Notes: a model not told the origin generated them from the sequence alone. A DNA stretch of 56,644 nt from Nostocoides jenkinsii Ben 74 (GCF_001046875.1 NZ_HF571038.1:1590937-1647580); one strand, 5' to 3'; positions 30,059-39,682 are shown, counted from the stretch's first letter. Program-made: numbers and translations.

Positions 30059-30115
30059 CATCATCAGCAAAGCCGCTGTTCCCACAGTCAGGATTGATCG
30101 CCGACCAAGAATCAT
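30059..30115 (-). pseudogene. start of a secreted-protein gene truncated by the IS
   Basis: An ATG at 30115 preceded by AAGGGGGAG encodes MILGRRSILTVGTAALLMM, a twin-arginine-free Sec signal peptide start, and then runs straight into the IS inverted repeat. Only about 19 residues remain, so the identity of the gene is lost. Confidence 0.5.
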
Positions 30116-30389
30116 CGAACTCCCCCTTCGAGATTGTGGATGCAGTGTGATGCCACCCATCGAGAACGTCAAGAGACCCTGTGCATCGAGCCGACGGCGT
30201 TCCGACCGCCCCAACCAAGGGAACGGTCGCGCGACCCACCGCACCAGGCCTTGCTGCGTCGAGAAGGAGCAAGACCCCGGGAGGGGTGCCGGGACCTTCA
30301 GGTCAATTACGCCAGCGTGGCTTGCTCAGGGCGTTGGGCGGCACGCTTGCCGAACTTGGGGGATAAACGCACATGCCGCAGGCGTGCTT

Positions 30390-30578
30390 TCAGTTCTGGC
30401 TGTAGATCGCGATGCTTGCGTCTCCATCGCTGTGGCCGAACCTGCAGGCGCTCGAGTCCTTAAGGAGCCGACCGCAGCGGCAGCTCTCGTCGACCTGTGT
30501 CAAGAGGCTGACGAGGTCCCCGCAGTGGTGGCATCGGGCGTAGTAGTCGGAGCGAAGTCCCGCGTAACGCTGGAACAT
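30390..30578 (-). CDS. small zinc-ribbon-like protein
   Basis: The 62-residue frame has CHHCG and CRCG pairs spaced by about 15 residues (YYARCHHCGDLVSLL, ESCRCGRLLKD), a likely single zinc ribbon, followed by RFGHSDGDASIAIY. I recall similar tiny actinobacterial proteins of unknown function that often sit in prophage-like or defence-rich regions. The start is uncertain. It is divergent from the acidic protein at 30624. Confidence 0.5.
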   Translation of the reverse strand: MFQRYAGLRSDYYARCHHCGDLVSLLTQVDESCRCGRLLKDSSACRFGHSDGDASIAIYSQN

Positions 30579-30623
30579 GCCGCATCCGGCACTTTGTTGG
30601 GGCCATGTCTCTAGTCTTCGACC

Positions 30624-30854
30624 GTGTTCAACGATCGCCTCATTGCTGCGGCCCAGCCGATTCTGAACGGCGACGACTCCATGGTGGCCGCTGCTGCGCT
30701 TGAGGCGGTGCTGCTCGACGACTATCCGGACGACGACCGCTTCGAGGACCTCTTGGAAACGCTTGCGGCCTACCGGCCCGGTGAGGGCGTGCCCTACTTA
30801 TCGTACGCCGAGCTTCTGCAAGCAACGCGTGACGCTCTCGTCCTGCTTGTGTAG
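30624..30854 (+). CDS. hypothetical acidic protein
   Basis: The 76-residue protein starts at a GTG and has an acidic core (VLLDDYPDDDRFEDLLETLA, AYRPGEGVPYLSYAEL). No family is recognised with confidence; the composition and small size resemble immunity or contact-dependent regulators. No strong ribosome-binding site is visible. Confidence 0.5.
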   Translation: MFNDRLIAAAQPILNGDDSMVAAAALEAVLLDDYPDDDRFEDLLETLAAYRPGEGVPYLSYAELLQATRDALVLLV

Positions 30855-30885
30855 ACCGCTGCAACGTTCTGTCATGCCGCTGTCG

Positions 30886-31377
30886 CTAGGCGGCTACTTC
30901 CTCGAGGCGGCCGGTTGCGACGTCGAAGATGAAGCCGCGCACGGAGTCCTTGACGGGGATGAACGGGCTGGCGGTGATGCGGGCGACGGACTGGCGGACG
31001 TCCTCCTCGAGGTCGTCGAAGGCCTCGGCAGCCCAGGCGGGTCGGAGGCCTGTGTCCTGGCGGATCGTCTCCTTGAAGCCGTCGTCGGTGAAGGTGAGCA
31101 TCCCGCAGTCGGTGTGGTGGATGAGGATGACCTCCTTGGTGCCGAGGAGTCGCTGGCTGATGGCCAGGGACCGGATCTCGTCCTCGGTGACGACGCCGCC
31201 GGCGTTGCGGATGACGTGGGCCTCGCCCTCGTTGAGGCCGAGGACGCGGTAGACGTCGATGCGGGCGTCCATGCAGGCCAGGACCGCGACCTGCCTGGCG
31301 GGTGGGAGGGGCAGCGGTCCGGTGAACTGGGCGGCGTAGGCCTCGTTGTTGGCGAGCAGCTCGTCGGTGACGGTCAT
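30886..31377 (-). CDS. beta-class carbonic anhydrase
   Basis: The 163-residue enzyme has the zinc ligands C35, H88 and C91 (ACMDARID and HHTDCG) with the D37-R39 dyad. It interconverts CO2 and bicarbonate and resembles the small mycobacterial beta-CA Rv1284. The start is ATG 31377; the longer upstream frame is shadow sequence. It lies 28 bp behind tauD and is the last gene of the sulfonate operon. TauD releases CO2 from 2-oxoglutarate, so the enzyme may handle that CO2; this is inference. Confidence 0.93.
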   Translation of the reverse strand: MTVTDELLANNEAYAAQFTGPLPLPPARQVAVLACMDARIDVYRVLGLNEGEAHVIRNAGGVVTEDEIRSLAISQRLLGTKEVILIHHTDCGMLTFTDDGFKETIRQDTGLRPAWAAEAFDDLEEDVRQSVARITASPFIPVKDSVRGFIFDVATGRLEEVAA

Positions 31378-31405
31378 AACGGTTCTCCTGGTCGTGGAAC
31401 GGATC

Positions 31406-32314
31406 TCAGCGGGTGGGCGAGTGGAGGTCGGCGTCCGCGGGGCCGTAGGGCCGGTCACCGCGCAGGGTGACACGAGCCATGGCACGGGTCTTGCCGGAGT
31501 AGTCGTTGTTGGCGTAGTGCGCCGTGGCCCGGTTGTCCCAGATGCCGACGTCGCCGGGGGACCAGCGGTGGCGGATTGTGTGCTCGGGCTTGGTGAGGTG
31601 GGCGTAGAGCAGGTCGAGGATGCCCCGGCTCTCGGCGTCGGACACCCCGGCGATGTGGGAGGTGAAGCCGGGGTTGACGAACAGGCCCTTGCGGCCGGTC
31701 TCGGGGTGGACGCGCACGACGGGGTGCTCGACCGGGGGCAGGGAGGTGACGACGGCGCCGTCCCACTCGTTGCCGCGGTCGGCGTGCCGGCGCAGGTAGG
31801 CGCCCCACTCCCGGTTGCCGTCGTGGACCGCGGTGAGGCCGTCGACGAGGCGCCTCACCGGCGCCGAGAGGGAGTCGTAGGCGAGCTGGGAGTCGGCCCA
31901 GCTGGTGTCACCGCCGGTGTCGGGCAGGGTGACTGCGCGCAGGATGGAGGCAGCTGGCGGGTTGGTCATGAAGGTGACGTCGGTGTGCCATACGTCGGAG
32001 AAGGAGAACTCGGGGTCGCTGCTGTCGATCCGGTAGATCTCGGTCGGGCCGTCGGACAGCGCGACGGGATGTCCGGCCGTCAGGTCGCCCAGGCGTGAGG
32101 CGAAGGCGACCTGGTCGGCGTCGGTGAGGTCCTGGCCGGTGAAGAACAGGACCTTGTGCTCGACGAACGCCGCGCGGACCGCGGCCACCTGGGCGTCGGT
32201 CAGCTCGGTGAGGTCGAGGTCGTGGACCACGGCCCCGAACGACGGCCCGAGGGGCTCGAGGGTCAGCTCACGCCTTTCGGCGGAGCGAGCAGTGGTGGTC
32301 GTGGCGGTGGTCAT
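31406..32314 (-). CDS. tauD: TauD/TfdA-family 2-oxoglutarate-dependent dioxygenase
   Basis: The 302-residue enzyme has the Fe(II) facial triad H110, D112 (VWHTDVTF) and H266 (ATAHYANNDY) with R277 in KTRAMAR as the 2-oxoglutarate anchor. TauD oxidises taurine or other sulfonates to an aldehyde and sulfite, consuming O2 and 2-oxoglutarate. It could instead act on alkyl sulfates. The ATG at 32314 gives a Thr/Ala-rich N-terminus. It follows the ATPase gene in a five-gene operon. Confidence 0.92.
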   Translation of the reverse strand: MTTATTTTARSAERRELTLEPLGPSFGAVVHDLDLTELTDAQVAAVRAAFVEHKVLFFTGQDLTDADQVAFASRLGDLTAGHPVALSDGPTEIYRIDSSDPEFSFSDVWHTDVTFMTNPPAASILRAVTLPDTGGDTSWADSQLAYDSLSAPVRRLVDGLTAVHDGNREWGAYLRRHADRGNEWDGAVVTSLPPVEHPVVRVHPETGRKGLFVNPGFTSHIAGVSDAESRGILDLLYAHLTKPEHTIRHRWSPGDVGIWDNRATAHYANNDYSGKTRAMARVTLRGDRPYGPADADLHSPTR

Positions 32315-32360
32315 GAGGGTCCTCTCGGCGGGGATGAGCGGTGGGCAGAGGGTGGTGAGG

Positions 32361-33173
32361 TCAGGCGGCCACAGATCGCAGGTGGGCGCCGACCTCAGCG
32401 CGGAGCGCGGCGAACTCGGGGAGACCGCGGACCTCGGCGGGATCCGCGCCCTCGCGCGGGAGCGGGACCGGCACGTCGAGCGCGATCCGGCCGGGTGCGG
32501 AGGTGAGGACGATGATGCGCGTGCCGAGGAAAACGGCCTCGTCAACGCTGTGCGTGACGAAGACGGAGGTTCCGCCGGTGCGGGTGCTGGAGGCGCGCAG
32601 GTCCTCCTGGAGGCGTTCTCGGGTCAGGGCGTCGAGTGCAGCGAACGGCTCGTCGAGCAGCAGCAGGTCCGAGGGCACGGCGAGGGCGCGGGCGATGGCG
32701 ACGCGTTGCTGCTGGCCTCCGGAGAGCTGCCAGGTGCGGCGCTGGGAGACCTCGCGCAGCCCGACCTGGGAGAGCAGGTCCTCCCGCCGTGCGGTGCGCT
32801 GTTCGGCGGGGACGCTGGCGGTGGCGAGGGCGAGGTCGATGTTTCCGCCCACGGTGCGCCACGGGAACAGGCGTGGCTGCTGGAAGACCAGCCCGGCCCG
32901 GCCGGGGCGGGGTTCGTCGCCGTGGACGAGCACGGAACCCTCGGAGGCGGTCTCGAAGCCGGCGACCAGGCGGAGCAGGGTGCTCTTCCCGCAGCCGGAC
33001 GCGCCGACGACGACGACGAACTCGCCCGGGGTGACCACGAGGTCGACCGGCCCGAGCGCGGCAGCAGCGGACTTCGGGTCGTACCGGTGGGTGACGCCGC
33101 GGACCTCGATGGCGGGCGGGGCCGCGCCCTCCTCGAGGGAGGGCGCGGACACGGCGTCACTGGCCGAGGGCAC
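32361..33173 (-). CDS. tauB: sulfonate/taurine ABC transporter ATP-binding protein
   Basis: The 270-residue ATPase has Walker A GASGCGKSTLLRL, Q-loop VFQQPRLFPWRTV, signature WQLSGGQQQRVAIARAL, Walker B LLLLDEPFAALDALTR and H-loop FVTHSVDEA. It belongs to the SsuB/TauB group. I chose the GTG at 33173 (overlapping the binding-protein stop by 17 bp) because GAAGGG lies 8 nt upstream; a GTG at 33152 is the alternative. Confidence 0.9.
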   Translation of the reverse strand: MPSASDAVSAPSLEEGAAPPAIEVRGVTHRYDPKSAAAALGPVDLVVTPGEFVVVVGASGCGKSTLLRLVAGFETASEGSVLVHGDEPRPGRAGLVFQQPRLFPWRTVGGNIDLALATASVPAEQRTARREDLLSQVGLREVSQRRTWQLSGGQQQRVAIARALAVPSDLLLLDEPFAALDALTRERLQEDLRASSTRTGGTSVFVTHSVDEAVFLGTRIIVLTSAPGRIALDVPVPLPREGADPAEVRGLPEFAALRAEVGAHLRSVAA

Positions 33174-34230
33174 CGGGCAGGCCCTTCGTGTAGACGGCCT
33201 TGGTGAAGACGTCGGCTGCGGGTGCGGTGGGGACCTTCTTCTGCTGCGCGAGGAATCCCGCCGCGTCGTGGAGGCTGGCGGCCACGCCGCCCGGCGCACC
33301 GTCGCTGCCCAGCCAGGTCGCGCTGGTCAGTTCCTCGGGGGTGAGGAAGACGCCCTGCTTCAGCTGCGAGGCGGCGTCCTCGGGCGTGGTCTCCAGCTCT
33401 GCGGCGACTGCGGCAGCAGCAGCGGTCGGGTCGTTGAGGATCGTCGCCGTTCCGGCGGCCTCGGCCTTGCGCCATGCCTCGACGACCTCGGGGTGCTTGG
33501 CGATGAGGTCGTTGCTCACAACGCCGAGGTCGAGCGTGGGCTTGCCCCACTCGGCCACCTCGGCGCTCGAGACGAGCTGGGTGCCGCTCTCGCGCAGCTT
33601 GTCGAGGACGGGCAGCCACACGTAGGTCGCGTCGATGTCCCCGCGCTGCCAGGCCGCGAGGATGTCCTGGGGCTGGAGGTCGACGAGGGTGACATCACTT
33701 TCCTTGAGCCCGACGTGGTCGAGCGCGGCGAGCAGGCTGTAGTGCGAGGTCGACGCGAACGGCGTGGCGATCCGCTTGCCCTTCAGGCCCTCGAGCGTGG
33801 TGACCCCGGAGTCCTTGCGCGCCACCAGTGCCTCGTTCTCGCCGGCGACGTCCAGGACGTAGACGACCGAGTAGGGGATATTCAGGGGGGCAGACAGGCC
33901 CCGGGCCACCGGGCTGGAGCCGATCGCGCCGATGTCGACCGCCTTAGCGATGAACGCGGTGTTGATGCTCGCGCCGGAGTCGAAGGCCTTCCACTCGATC
34001 GTCCAGCCGGGCAGGGCCTTCTCGAGGAGCTTCTGGTTCTTCACGACGAGGTCGCCGCTCGGGAACTTCTGGTACGCGATGCGCAGCACCTTGGAGCCGT
34101 CGGCTGCCGTTCCTCCAGAGGTCGTGGCGCCGGTGGAGGCGCAGGCGCTGAGCCCGACCCCGACGGCGAGGGTGGCAGCGAGCAACGCCGCGCGCCGGGT
34201 GTGGCGCGAACGGGAGATGATGGGGGACAA
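33157..34230 (-). CDS. tauA: sulfonate/taurine-binding lipoprotein
   Basis: The 357-residue substrate-binding protein has a lipobox (VGLSAC, acylated Cys about residue 30) and the NMT1/TauA-like fold (LRIAYQKFPSGDLVV, AKAVDIGAIGSSPVARGLSA, KGKRIATPFASTSHYSLL, WQRGDIDATYVWLPV). The TauA-type cues are strong but the exact sulfonate cannot be told. Confidence 0.9.
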   Translation of the reverse strand: MSPIISRSRHTRRAALLAATLAVGVGLSACASTGATTSGGTAADGSKVLRIAYQKFPSGDLVVKNQKLLEKALPGWTIEWKAFDSGASINTAFIAKAVDIGAIGSSPVARGLSAPLNIPYSVVYVLDVAGENEALVARKDSGVTTLEGLKGKRIATPFASTSHYSLLAALDHVGLKESDVTLVDLQPQDILAAWQRGDIDATYVWLPVLDKLRESGTQLVSSAEVAEWGKPTLDLGVVSNDLIAKHPEVVEAWRKAEAAGTATILNDPTAAAAAVAAELETTPEDAASQLKQGVFLTPEELTSATWLGSDGAPGGVAASLHDAAGFLAQQKKVPTAPAADVFTKAVYTKGLPGALGQ

Positions 34231-34279
34231 CGGAGTTCCTTTCGATGGATGTGGTGCCGTCGGTGACGGGTGGTGCAGG

Positions 34280-35185
34280 TCAGGTGTGGCCGCGCCACGG
34301 GGTGACCCGAGCGGCCACGGTGGTGATGAGGCTGTCGATGACCAGTCCGGAGGTGCCGATGGCGAGGATCCCGACGATGACCACGGCGGTGTTGTTGTAG
34401 GCCTGGGCGTCGCGGACCATCCCGCCGATCCCCGGCAGGCCGTTGATCGTCTCGGCGGCGACGACGGAGGAGTACGCGATCGCGACGGACAGCCGGATGC
34501 CGGTGAGGACCTCGGGAAGGGCCGAGGGGATGACGACGCGGCGCACCACCGCCAGACGCCCGAGCCCGATCGACCGGCCGGCCTCGACCAGGGCCACGGG
34601 CGCGCCGAGGACGGCGCCCGCGGTCACGACCGCGACCGGCGGCAGGGCAGCGATGGCGAGCAGGATGATCTTCGGGGTCTCGTCGATGCCGAACCAGATG
34701 ACGACGAGGCTGAAGTAGGCCAACGGCGGCAGGTTCCTCACGAACGTCAGCAGCGGCTCGAGGCCGATCCGCAACGGGGTGATGACACCCATGGCGAGCC
34801 CCAGCACGAGCCCGGCGGCGACACCGATCGCGGTGCCGAGCGCCACGCGCCCCAGGCTGATCTGGAGGTGCTGCCACCAGGTGAGGCCGTTGTACCCGCC
34901 GTCCTGAAGGGTCGACAGGTCGACCAAAGTCCGCCAGACCAGCGCCGGCGACGGGCGCAGCGTGGGATCCGGTGTGCCCCAAGCAGACACGGCCCACCAC
35001 ACGAGGACGACGACTCCTGCCGACGCCACGCGGATGGTGACGCGGCGGAGCAACGGTGACCGGAGCAGCCCCCTCCGGCCCCTCCCCCCGCCGGGCGCCG
35101 CGGGGTCGTCGTGCTGGCGGTCGCCGAGCCCGGTGACGGCTGCCTCGGCGGCGGCGACGGGTCGGGCGGGTGACGTGGTCGACAT
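34280..35185 (-). CDS. tauC: sulfonate/taurine ABC transporter permease
   Basis: The permease has 301 residues and about six membrane helices, with the EAA loop VEAGRSIGLGRLAVVRRVVI and LPEVLTGIRLSVAIAY. It belongs to the SsuC/TauC group. The ATG at 35185 has GAGGA upstream. It is the first structural gene after a 290-nt leader carrying a riboswitch and a short leader ORF. Confidence 0.92.
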   Translation of the reverse strand: MSTTSPARPVAAAEAAVTGLGDRQHDDPAAPGGGRGRRGLLRSPLLRRVTIRVASAGVVVLVWWAVSAWGTPDPTLRPSPALVWRTLVDLSTLQDGGYNGLTWWQHLQISLGRVALGTAIGVAAGLVLGLAMGVITPLRIGLEPLLTFVRNLPPLAYFSLVVIWFGIDETPKIILLAIAALPPVAVVTAGAVLGAPVALVEAGRSIGLGRLAVVRRVVIPSALPEVLTGIRLSVAIAYSSVVAAETINGLPGIGGMVRDAQAYNNTAVVIVGILAIGTSGLVIDSLITTVAARVTPWRGHT

Positions 35186-35302
35186 GGTCGTGGGTCCTCG
35201 GGGTCGCGGCATACGGACGCGACGGAGCGCGGCCGGAGGGGGGTGGTGGTGCGAGCAGGCAGCGAGCGACGTCGGTGTCGCCTCAGGCCGGAGGGAACTC
35301 GG

Positions 35303-35323
35303 TCAGCGTCGACAGCTCGTCAT
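35303..35323 (-). CDS. possible Cys-containing leader peptide
   Basis: A six-codon ORF (MTSCRR) has AGGAG about 9 nt upstream of its ATG and lies between the riboswitch and tauC. A longer in-frame version from the ATG at 35383 would read 26 codons with three Cys (starting MTAVCKC). Short ORFs with Cys codons act as cysteine-sensing attenuators upstream of sulfur genes in mycobacteria; here the function is inferred only. Confidence 0.4.
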   Translation of the reverse strand: MTSCRR

Positions 35324-35388
35324 CGGTGGTGCTCCTAGGTCGCTGGGCGGGCCTGAGCCCGTGCACTTGCAGACCGCCGTCATGGCGG

Positions 35389-35473
35389 GCGCCTGGTCGC
35401 CTCCCGGGGCACCCCGCTGCAGCAGAGGGTTGCCGTCCAGCCAGCCGGGGCTTCACGCTGGAACTCGTGACCG
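35389..35473 (-). ncRNA. SAM-IV-type riboswitch leading the sulfonate operon
   Basis: On the minus strand the sequence reads GGTCACGAGTTCCAGCG, then AAGCCCCGGCTGGCTGG, CGGCAACCCTC, GCGGGGTGCCCCGGG and GCGACCAGGC. This is the SAM-IV aptamer pattern known from actinobacterial sulfur genes: closing helix GGTC/GACC, the CCAGC/GCTGG arm, the CGGCAACC junction and the GGGGTGCCCC arm. It begins at the predicted transcription start. Binding of S-adenosylmethionine should reduce expression, so the operon would be on when sulfur amino acids are scarce. Confidence 0.85.
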
Positions 35474-35479
35474 ATCCAT

Positions 35480-35509
35480 AACCTACTGAAATGGTATGAA
35501 TAACGTCAA
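35480..35509 (-). promoter_or_regulatory. sigma-70/SigA-type promoter of the sulfonate operon
   Basis: On the minus strand, -35 TTGACG (35509-35504) and -10 TAGGTT (35485-35480) are separated by 18 bp. The predicted start lies about 7 nt further on, at the first base of the riboswitch. Confidence 0.8.
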
Positions 35510-38500
35510 GCAATGGTTCATCGACTGTCCACGAGACGAGACGTTGGTGTTCGTGGGGTGCCGCGTAGCCAGTAGCCCCATGAGCGAACGTTCGACAATG
35601 CCGCGGGTCGTTCTTCGGCGGGCCGGCTCATCGGAACTCGTTGGCATCTCCGCAGTCGACCTCGCACTCCCCTCGACGACCAACATCGCGATCCTCGAGT
35701 CACGGTGGACCCAAGCCATCCGCGACACCGCGTCAATGACCGTAGTGTTCGCGACCTACCAGTCGATCGACGTCGTCCACCAGGCGCAGAGCCAGGGCGA
35801 CCTCCCGGCCTTCGATCTCATCGTCTGCGACGAGGCGCACCGCACGACCGGAACGACTCTGGCGGGCGAAGACGAGTCCGCGTTCGTGCGGATCCACAAC
35901 GCGGCTTACATCAAGGGCAGCAAGCGGCTCTACATGACGGCAACGCCGCGGATCTACGACGACTCCTCCAAGGCCAAGGCCGGCGAGGCCAGTGCAGTGC
36001 TCGCGTCGATGGATGACGTGTCCGTCTTCGGGGAGGAGTTCCATCGCCTCGGGTTTGGGGAGGCGGTGGCGCAGGGGCTGCTCGCCGACTACAAGGTCCT
36101 GGTCCTCGCGGTCGACGAGACAGCCGTGTCGCGGACCTTCCAGCTCCAGCTCGCCGATGAAGGCAACGAGCTGCGCCTGGACGACGCCGCCAAGATCGTC
36201 GGCTGCTGGAACGGTTTGGCCAAGCGCGGTTCGGCGGAGCACTCCTTCGATGCCGATCCGGCACCGATGCGGCGAGCCGTCGCGTTCGCCGGGACCATCA
36301 AGGATTCCAAGCGAGTGGAGGCCCTCTTTGCGGAGACCGTCGCTCAGTACGCTGCCGCCCACGACCTCGATGACGCCGATGGTGAGCCGCTGCTGACCTG
36401 CGAGATCCAGCACGTCGACGGGTCCTACAACGCCCTGGAGCGCAACACCCGACTGGACTGGCTCCGCGCCGACGTGCCTGACGGCGTGTGTCGCATCCTC
36501 ACCAACGCGCGCTGCCTGTCCGAGGGCGTCGACGTGCCAGCGCTCGACGCGGTCATGTTCCTCTCGCCGCGCAAGTCGGTCGTCGACATCGTCCAGTCCG
36601 TCGGCCGCGTGATGCGCCGTTCACCTGGCAAGCAGTACGGCTACATCATCCTGCCGGTCGGTATCCCGGCCGGGATGACCCCGGAGCAAGCTCTGCGTGA
36701 CAACAAGCGGTATGCCGCGGTGTGGGAGGTCTTGCAGGCGCTCCGGGCGCACGACGAGCGTTTCAACGCGATGGTCAACCGGATCGAGCTGGTCAAGCAG
36801 CGTGACGACAAGATCAACGTCATCGGGGTGCCTGCTCCGGAGCGCGATGGGACGGACGACCAGAGAGGGACACAGGGGGCGCTCTCGCTCGCATTCCTCG
36901 ACGAGTGGCGTGAGGCGATCTACGCCAAGGTCGTCGCGAAGGTCGGTTCGCGGCGCTACTGGGAGGACTGGGCCAAGGACATCGCCGACATCGCCCAGCG
37001 TCACGTCACACGCATTACAGCACTCCTCGACGGCGGTAACCCGACCGTCACAGTAGAGTTCGCCAGGTTCCTCCAAGGCCTGCGCGGCAACCTCAACGAC
37101 AGCATCTCGCGGGCCGATGCGGTCGACATGCTTGCCCAGCACCTCATCACCCGCCCCGTTTTCGACGCCCTCTTCGGAGGCTACGACTTCGCGGCGCACA
37201 ACCCGGTCGCCCAAACGATGGAGCGAATGCTCGCGGCCCTTGACGAGCACAACCTCGACGACGAGAACCACTCGTTGGAGAAGTTCTACGACTCCGTGCG
37301 GATGCGGGTTCAGGGCGTCGACACCGCCGAGGGGCGTCAGAAGCTGATCGTCCAGCTCTATGACACCTTCTTCGCCACGGCCTTCAAGAAGACGGTCGAC
37401 AAGCTCGGCATCGTCTACACCCCCGTCGAGATCGTCGACTTCATCCTTCGCTCCGCCGATGACGTCCTGCGCCAGCACTTCGGGCAAGGCCTGACGGATG
37501 AGGGTGTGCACGTGCTCGACGGCTTCGTCGGCACCGGCACCTTCATCACCCGGCTGCTCCAGCTGGGGCTCATCGAGCCTCAGGACTTGGCGCGCAAGTA
37601 CCACCATGAGCTGCACGCCAACGAGATCCTGCTGCTGGCCTACTACATCGCTGCGGTCAACATCGAGACGACCTATCAGGACCTCCGCGGCGAGCTGGGC
37701 GACCCTGGCGACTACGAGGCCTTCCCCGGTTTGATCCTCACCGACACCTTCTAGTCCTGGGAGGACAACGACACCCTCGACACGACCGTCTTCGTCCAGA
37801 ACAACGAAACGTCTCGAGCGCCTGAAGGCCCTCGACATCCAGGTCATCGTTGGTAACCCGCCCTACTCCTCGGGCCAGGACTCCGCCAACGACGACAACG
37901 CCAATGAGTCCTATCCGACGCTGGATGCGGCCATTCGCGACACGTATGCCGCGCGATCCACCGCGACCTTGAAGAACTCGCTGTACGACTCCTACATCCG
38001 CGCGATCAAGTGGGCTTCGTTGCGGATCGCTGAGCGTGGTGTGGTCGCCTTCGTGACAAACGGCGGCTGGCTCGACTCCAACACCGCCGACGGGATGCGA
38101 CTCTCGCTGGCTGACGAGTTCAGCGACATCCACGTCTTAAACCTCCGCGGAAACGCTCGGTTCGCAGGCGACCAGCGCAAAAAGGAAGGCGGCACCGGTT
38201 CACGCGCCACGGTCGCCGTCACGATTCTCGTGAAGGACCCCGCCAGCTCAGGACCGGCCAGGATCCACTACACGGACATCGGCGACTACCTCACCCGCGA
38301 GGACAAGCTCGCCAAGGTCGCTGCGTCCTCGAGCCATCAGGGACTCGAACCCCGAACCATCGCTCCGAACGCCCACGGGGACTGGCTCAACCAGCGCAGC
38401 GGCAACTTCGCTGCATGGCTGCCGATCGGCGACAAACAGTCGGCAGCGGTCTTCGGCCTCTACTCCGGTGGACTGAAGACCAACCGAGACGCCTGGTGCT

Positions 38501-39654
38501 ACAACGCCAGCAGGGAGGAACTCGAAGCAAACATGCGCCGCCTCGTGGAGACATACGAGGCAGACAGACGGGCCCATCGAACGTCCTCCGCCGCGACGAC
38601 TGACCCAAAGCAGATCAGTTGGAACCGCTCGCTCCTCGCCGATCTCGACCGAAAGCGCGCACGGACCTTCGGGTCCGCCGCCGTCCGCCGGGGCCTCTAC
38701 CGCCCGTTCACCCGACAACGCGTCTACTTCGACCGCGCCCTCAACGACATGGTCTATCGCCTCGAGGCGGTCTTCCCTGCCGGCGACATGCCAAACGTGG
38801 GCATGTACGCGCTCAACCCCGGTGCGGAGAAGCCCTTCTCTGCACTGATGGTCGACAGCATCCCTGACATAGCCCTCTACGGCTCCAATGCTGGTCAACT
38901 CTTTGCGCGATGGAGATACGAGAAGGTCGGCGCTGGCGACGACATGCTCGCCTTCGACGCCGCAGGCGACGGCGAGATGGTCGGTGGCTATCGACGGATC
39001 GACAACATCACCGACCACGCGCTCGAGACTTTCGCCGCGGCATACGGGGAATCGATCACCAAGGACGACATCTTCTTCTATGTCTACGGCCTGCTCAATT
39101 CCCCCGACTACCGCGACACCTACGCGGCTGACCTCAAGAAGCTGCTGCCGCGCATCCCGCTGGTGACCGACCCGTGGCCCTACATCGAGGCCGGCCGCCA
39201 GCTGTCGGACCTCCATCTCGGCTACGAGGCCGTCGAACCGTATCCGCTTGTGAGACTGGACGATCCAGCACCGTCCGGCGCTGCGGCATACGAGCACTTC
39301 CGCGTTGACAAGATGGCGTTCGCGAAGGTCCGCGACCCCGAAACCAAAAAGCTCGTACCGGACCGGTCGGCCGTCGTCTACAACTCCCGGATCACCGTGA
39401 GCGGCATCCCCGAGGAGGCGCACCGCTACATGCTCGGGTCGCGGTCAGCGATCGAGTGGATCATCGACCGCTACCAGGTGAAGACCGACAAGCCCTCCGG
39501 CATCGTGAACGACCCCAATGACTGGTCCCGCGAGGTCGGCGATCCCCGCTACATCATCGACCTGCTGGCCCGCATCGTCACTGTCAGCCTGGAGACGATG
39601 AAGATCGTCGACGCTCTCCCGGACCTTGAGATCCGCGCCGGAGATTCAGAGTGA
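35496..39654 (+). pseudogene. type ISP restriction-modification enzyme (LlaGI/LlaBIII-like), broken
   Basis: The remnant retains much of a single-chain ISP enzyme: helicase Walker B VCDEAHRTTG, motif III MTATPRIY, motif VI QSVGRVMRRSPG, a coupler, an N6-adenine methyltransferase with motif I LDGFVGTGTF and motif IV VGNPPYSSGQD, and a long target-recognition region ending at 39654. Three lesions kill it: the 5' end is gone (the nuclease and helicase motif I are missing, junction near 35600), a TAG replaces what should be a Gln codon at 37752-37754, and an extra A at 37807-37809 shifts the frame. Beyond the lesion the frame is clean to the stop, indicating recent loss. Confidence 0.88.
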
Positions 39655-39682
39655 AGCTGGGACCCCAGCGGGAAGGAGACCG

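Noticed and set aside
36621-37847. A 408-codon minus-strand ORF within the ISP gene
   Set aside because: Shadow frame of the helicase/methyltransferase; Leu/Val/Asp/Glu-rich with no domain.
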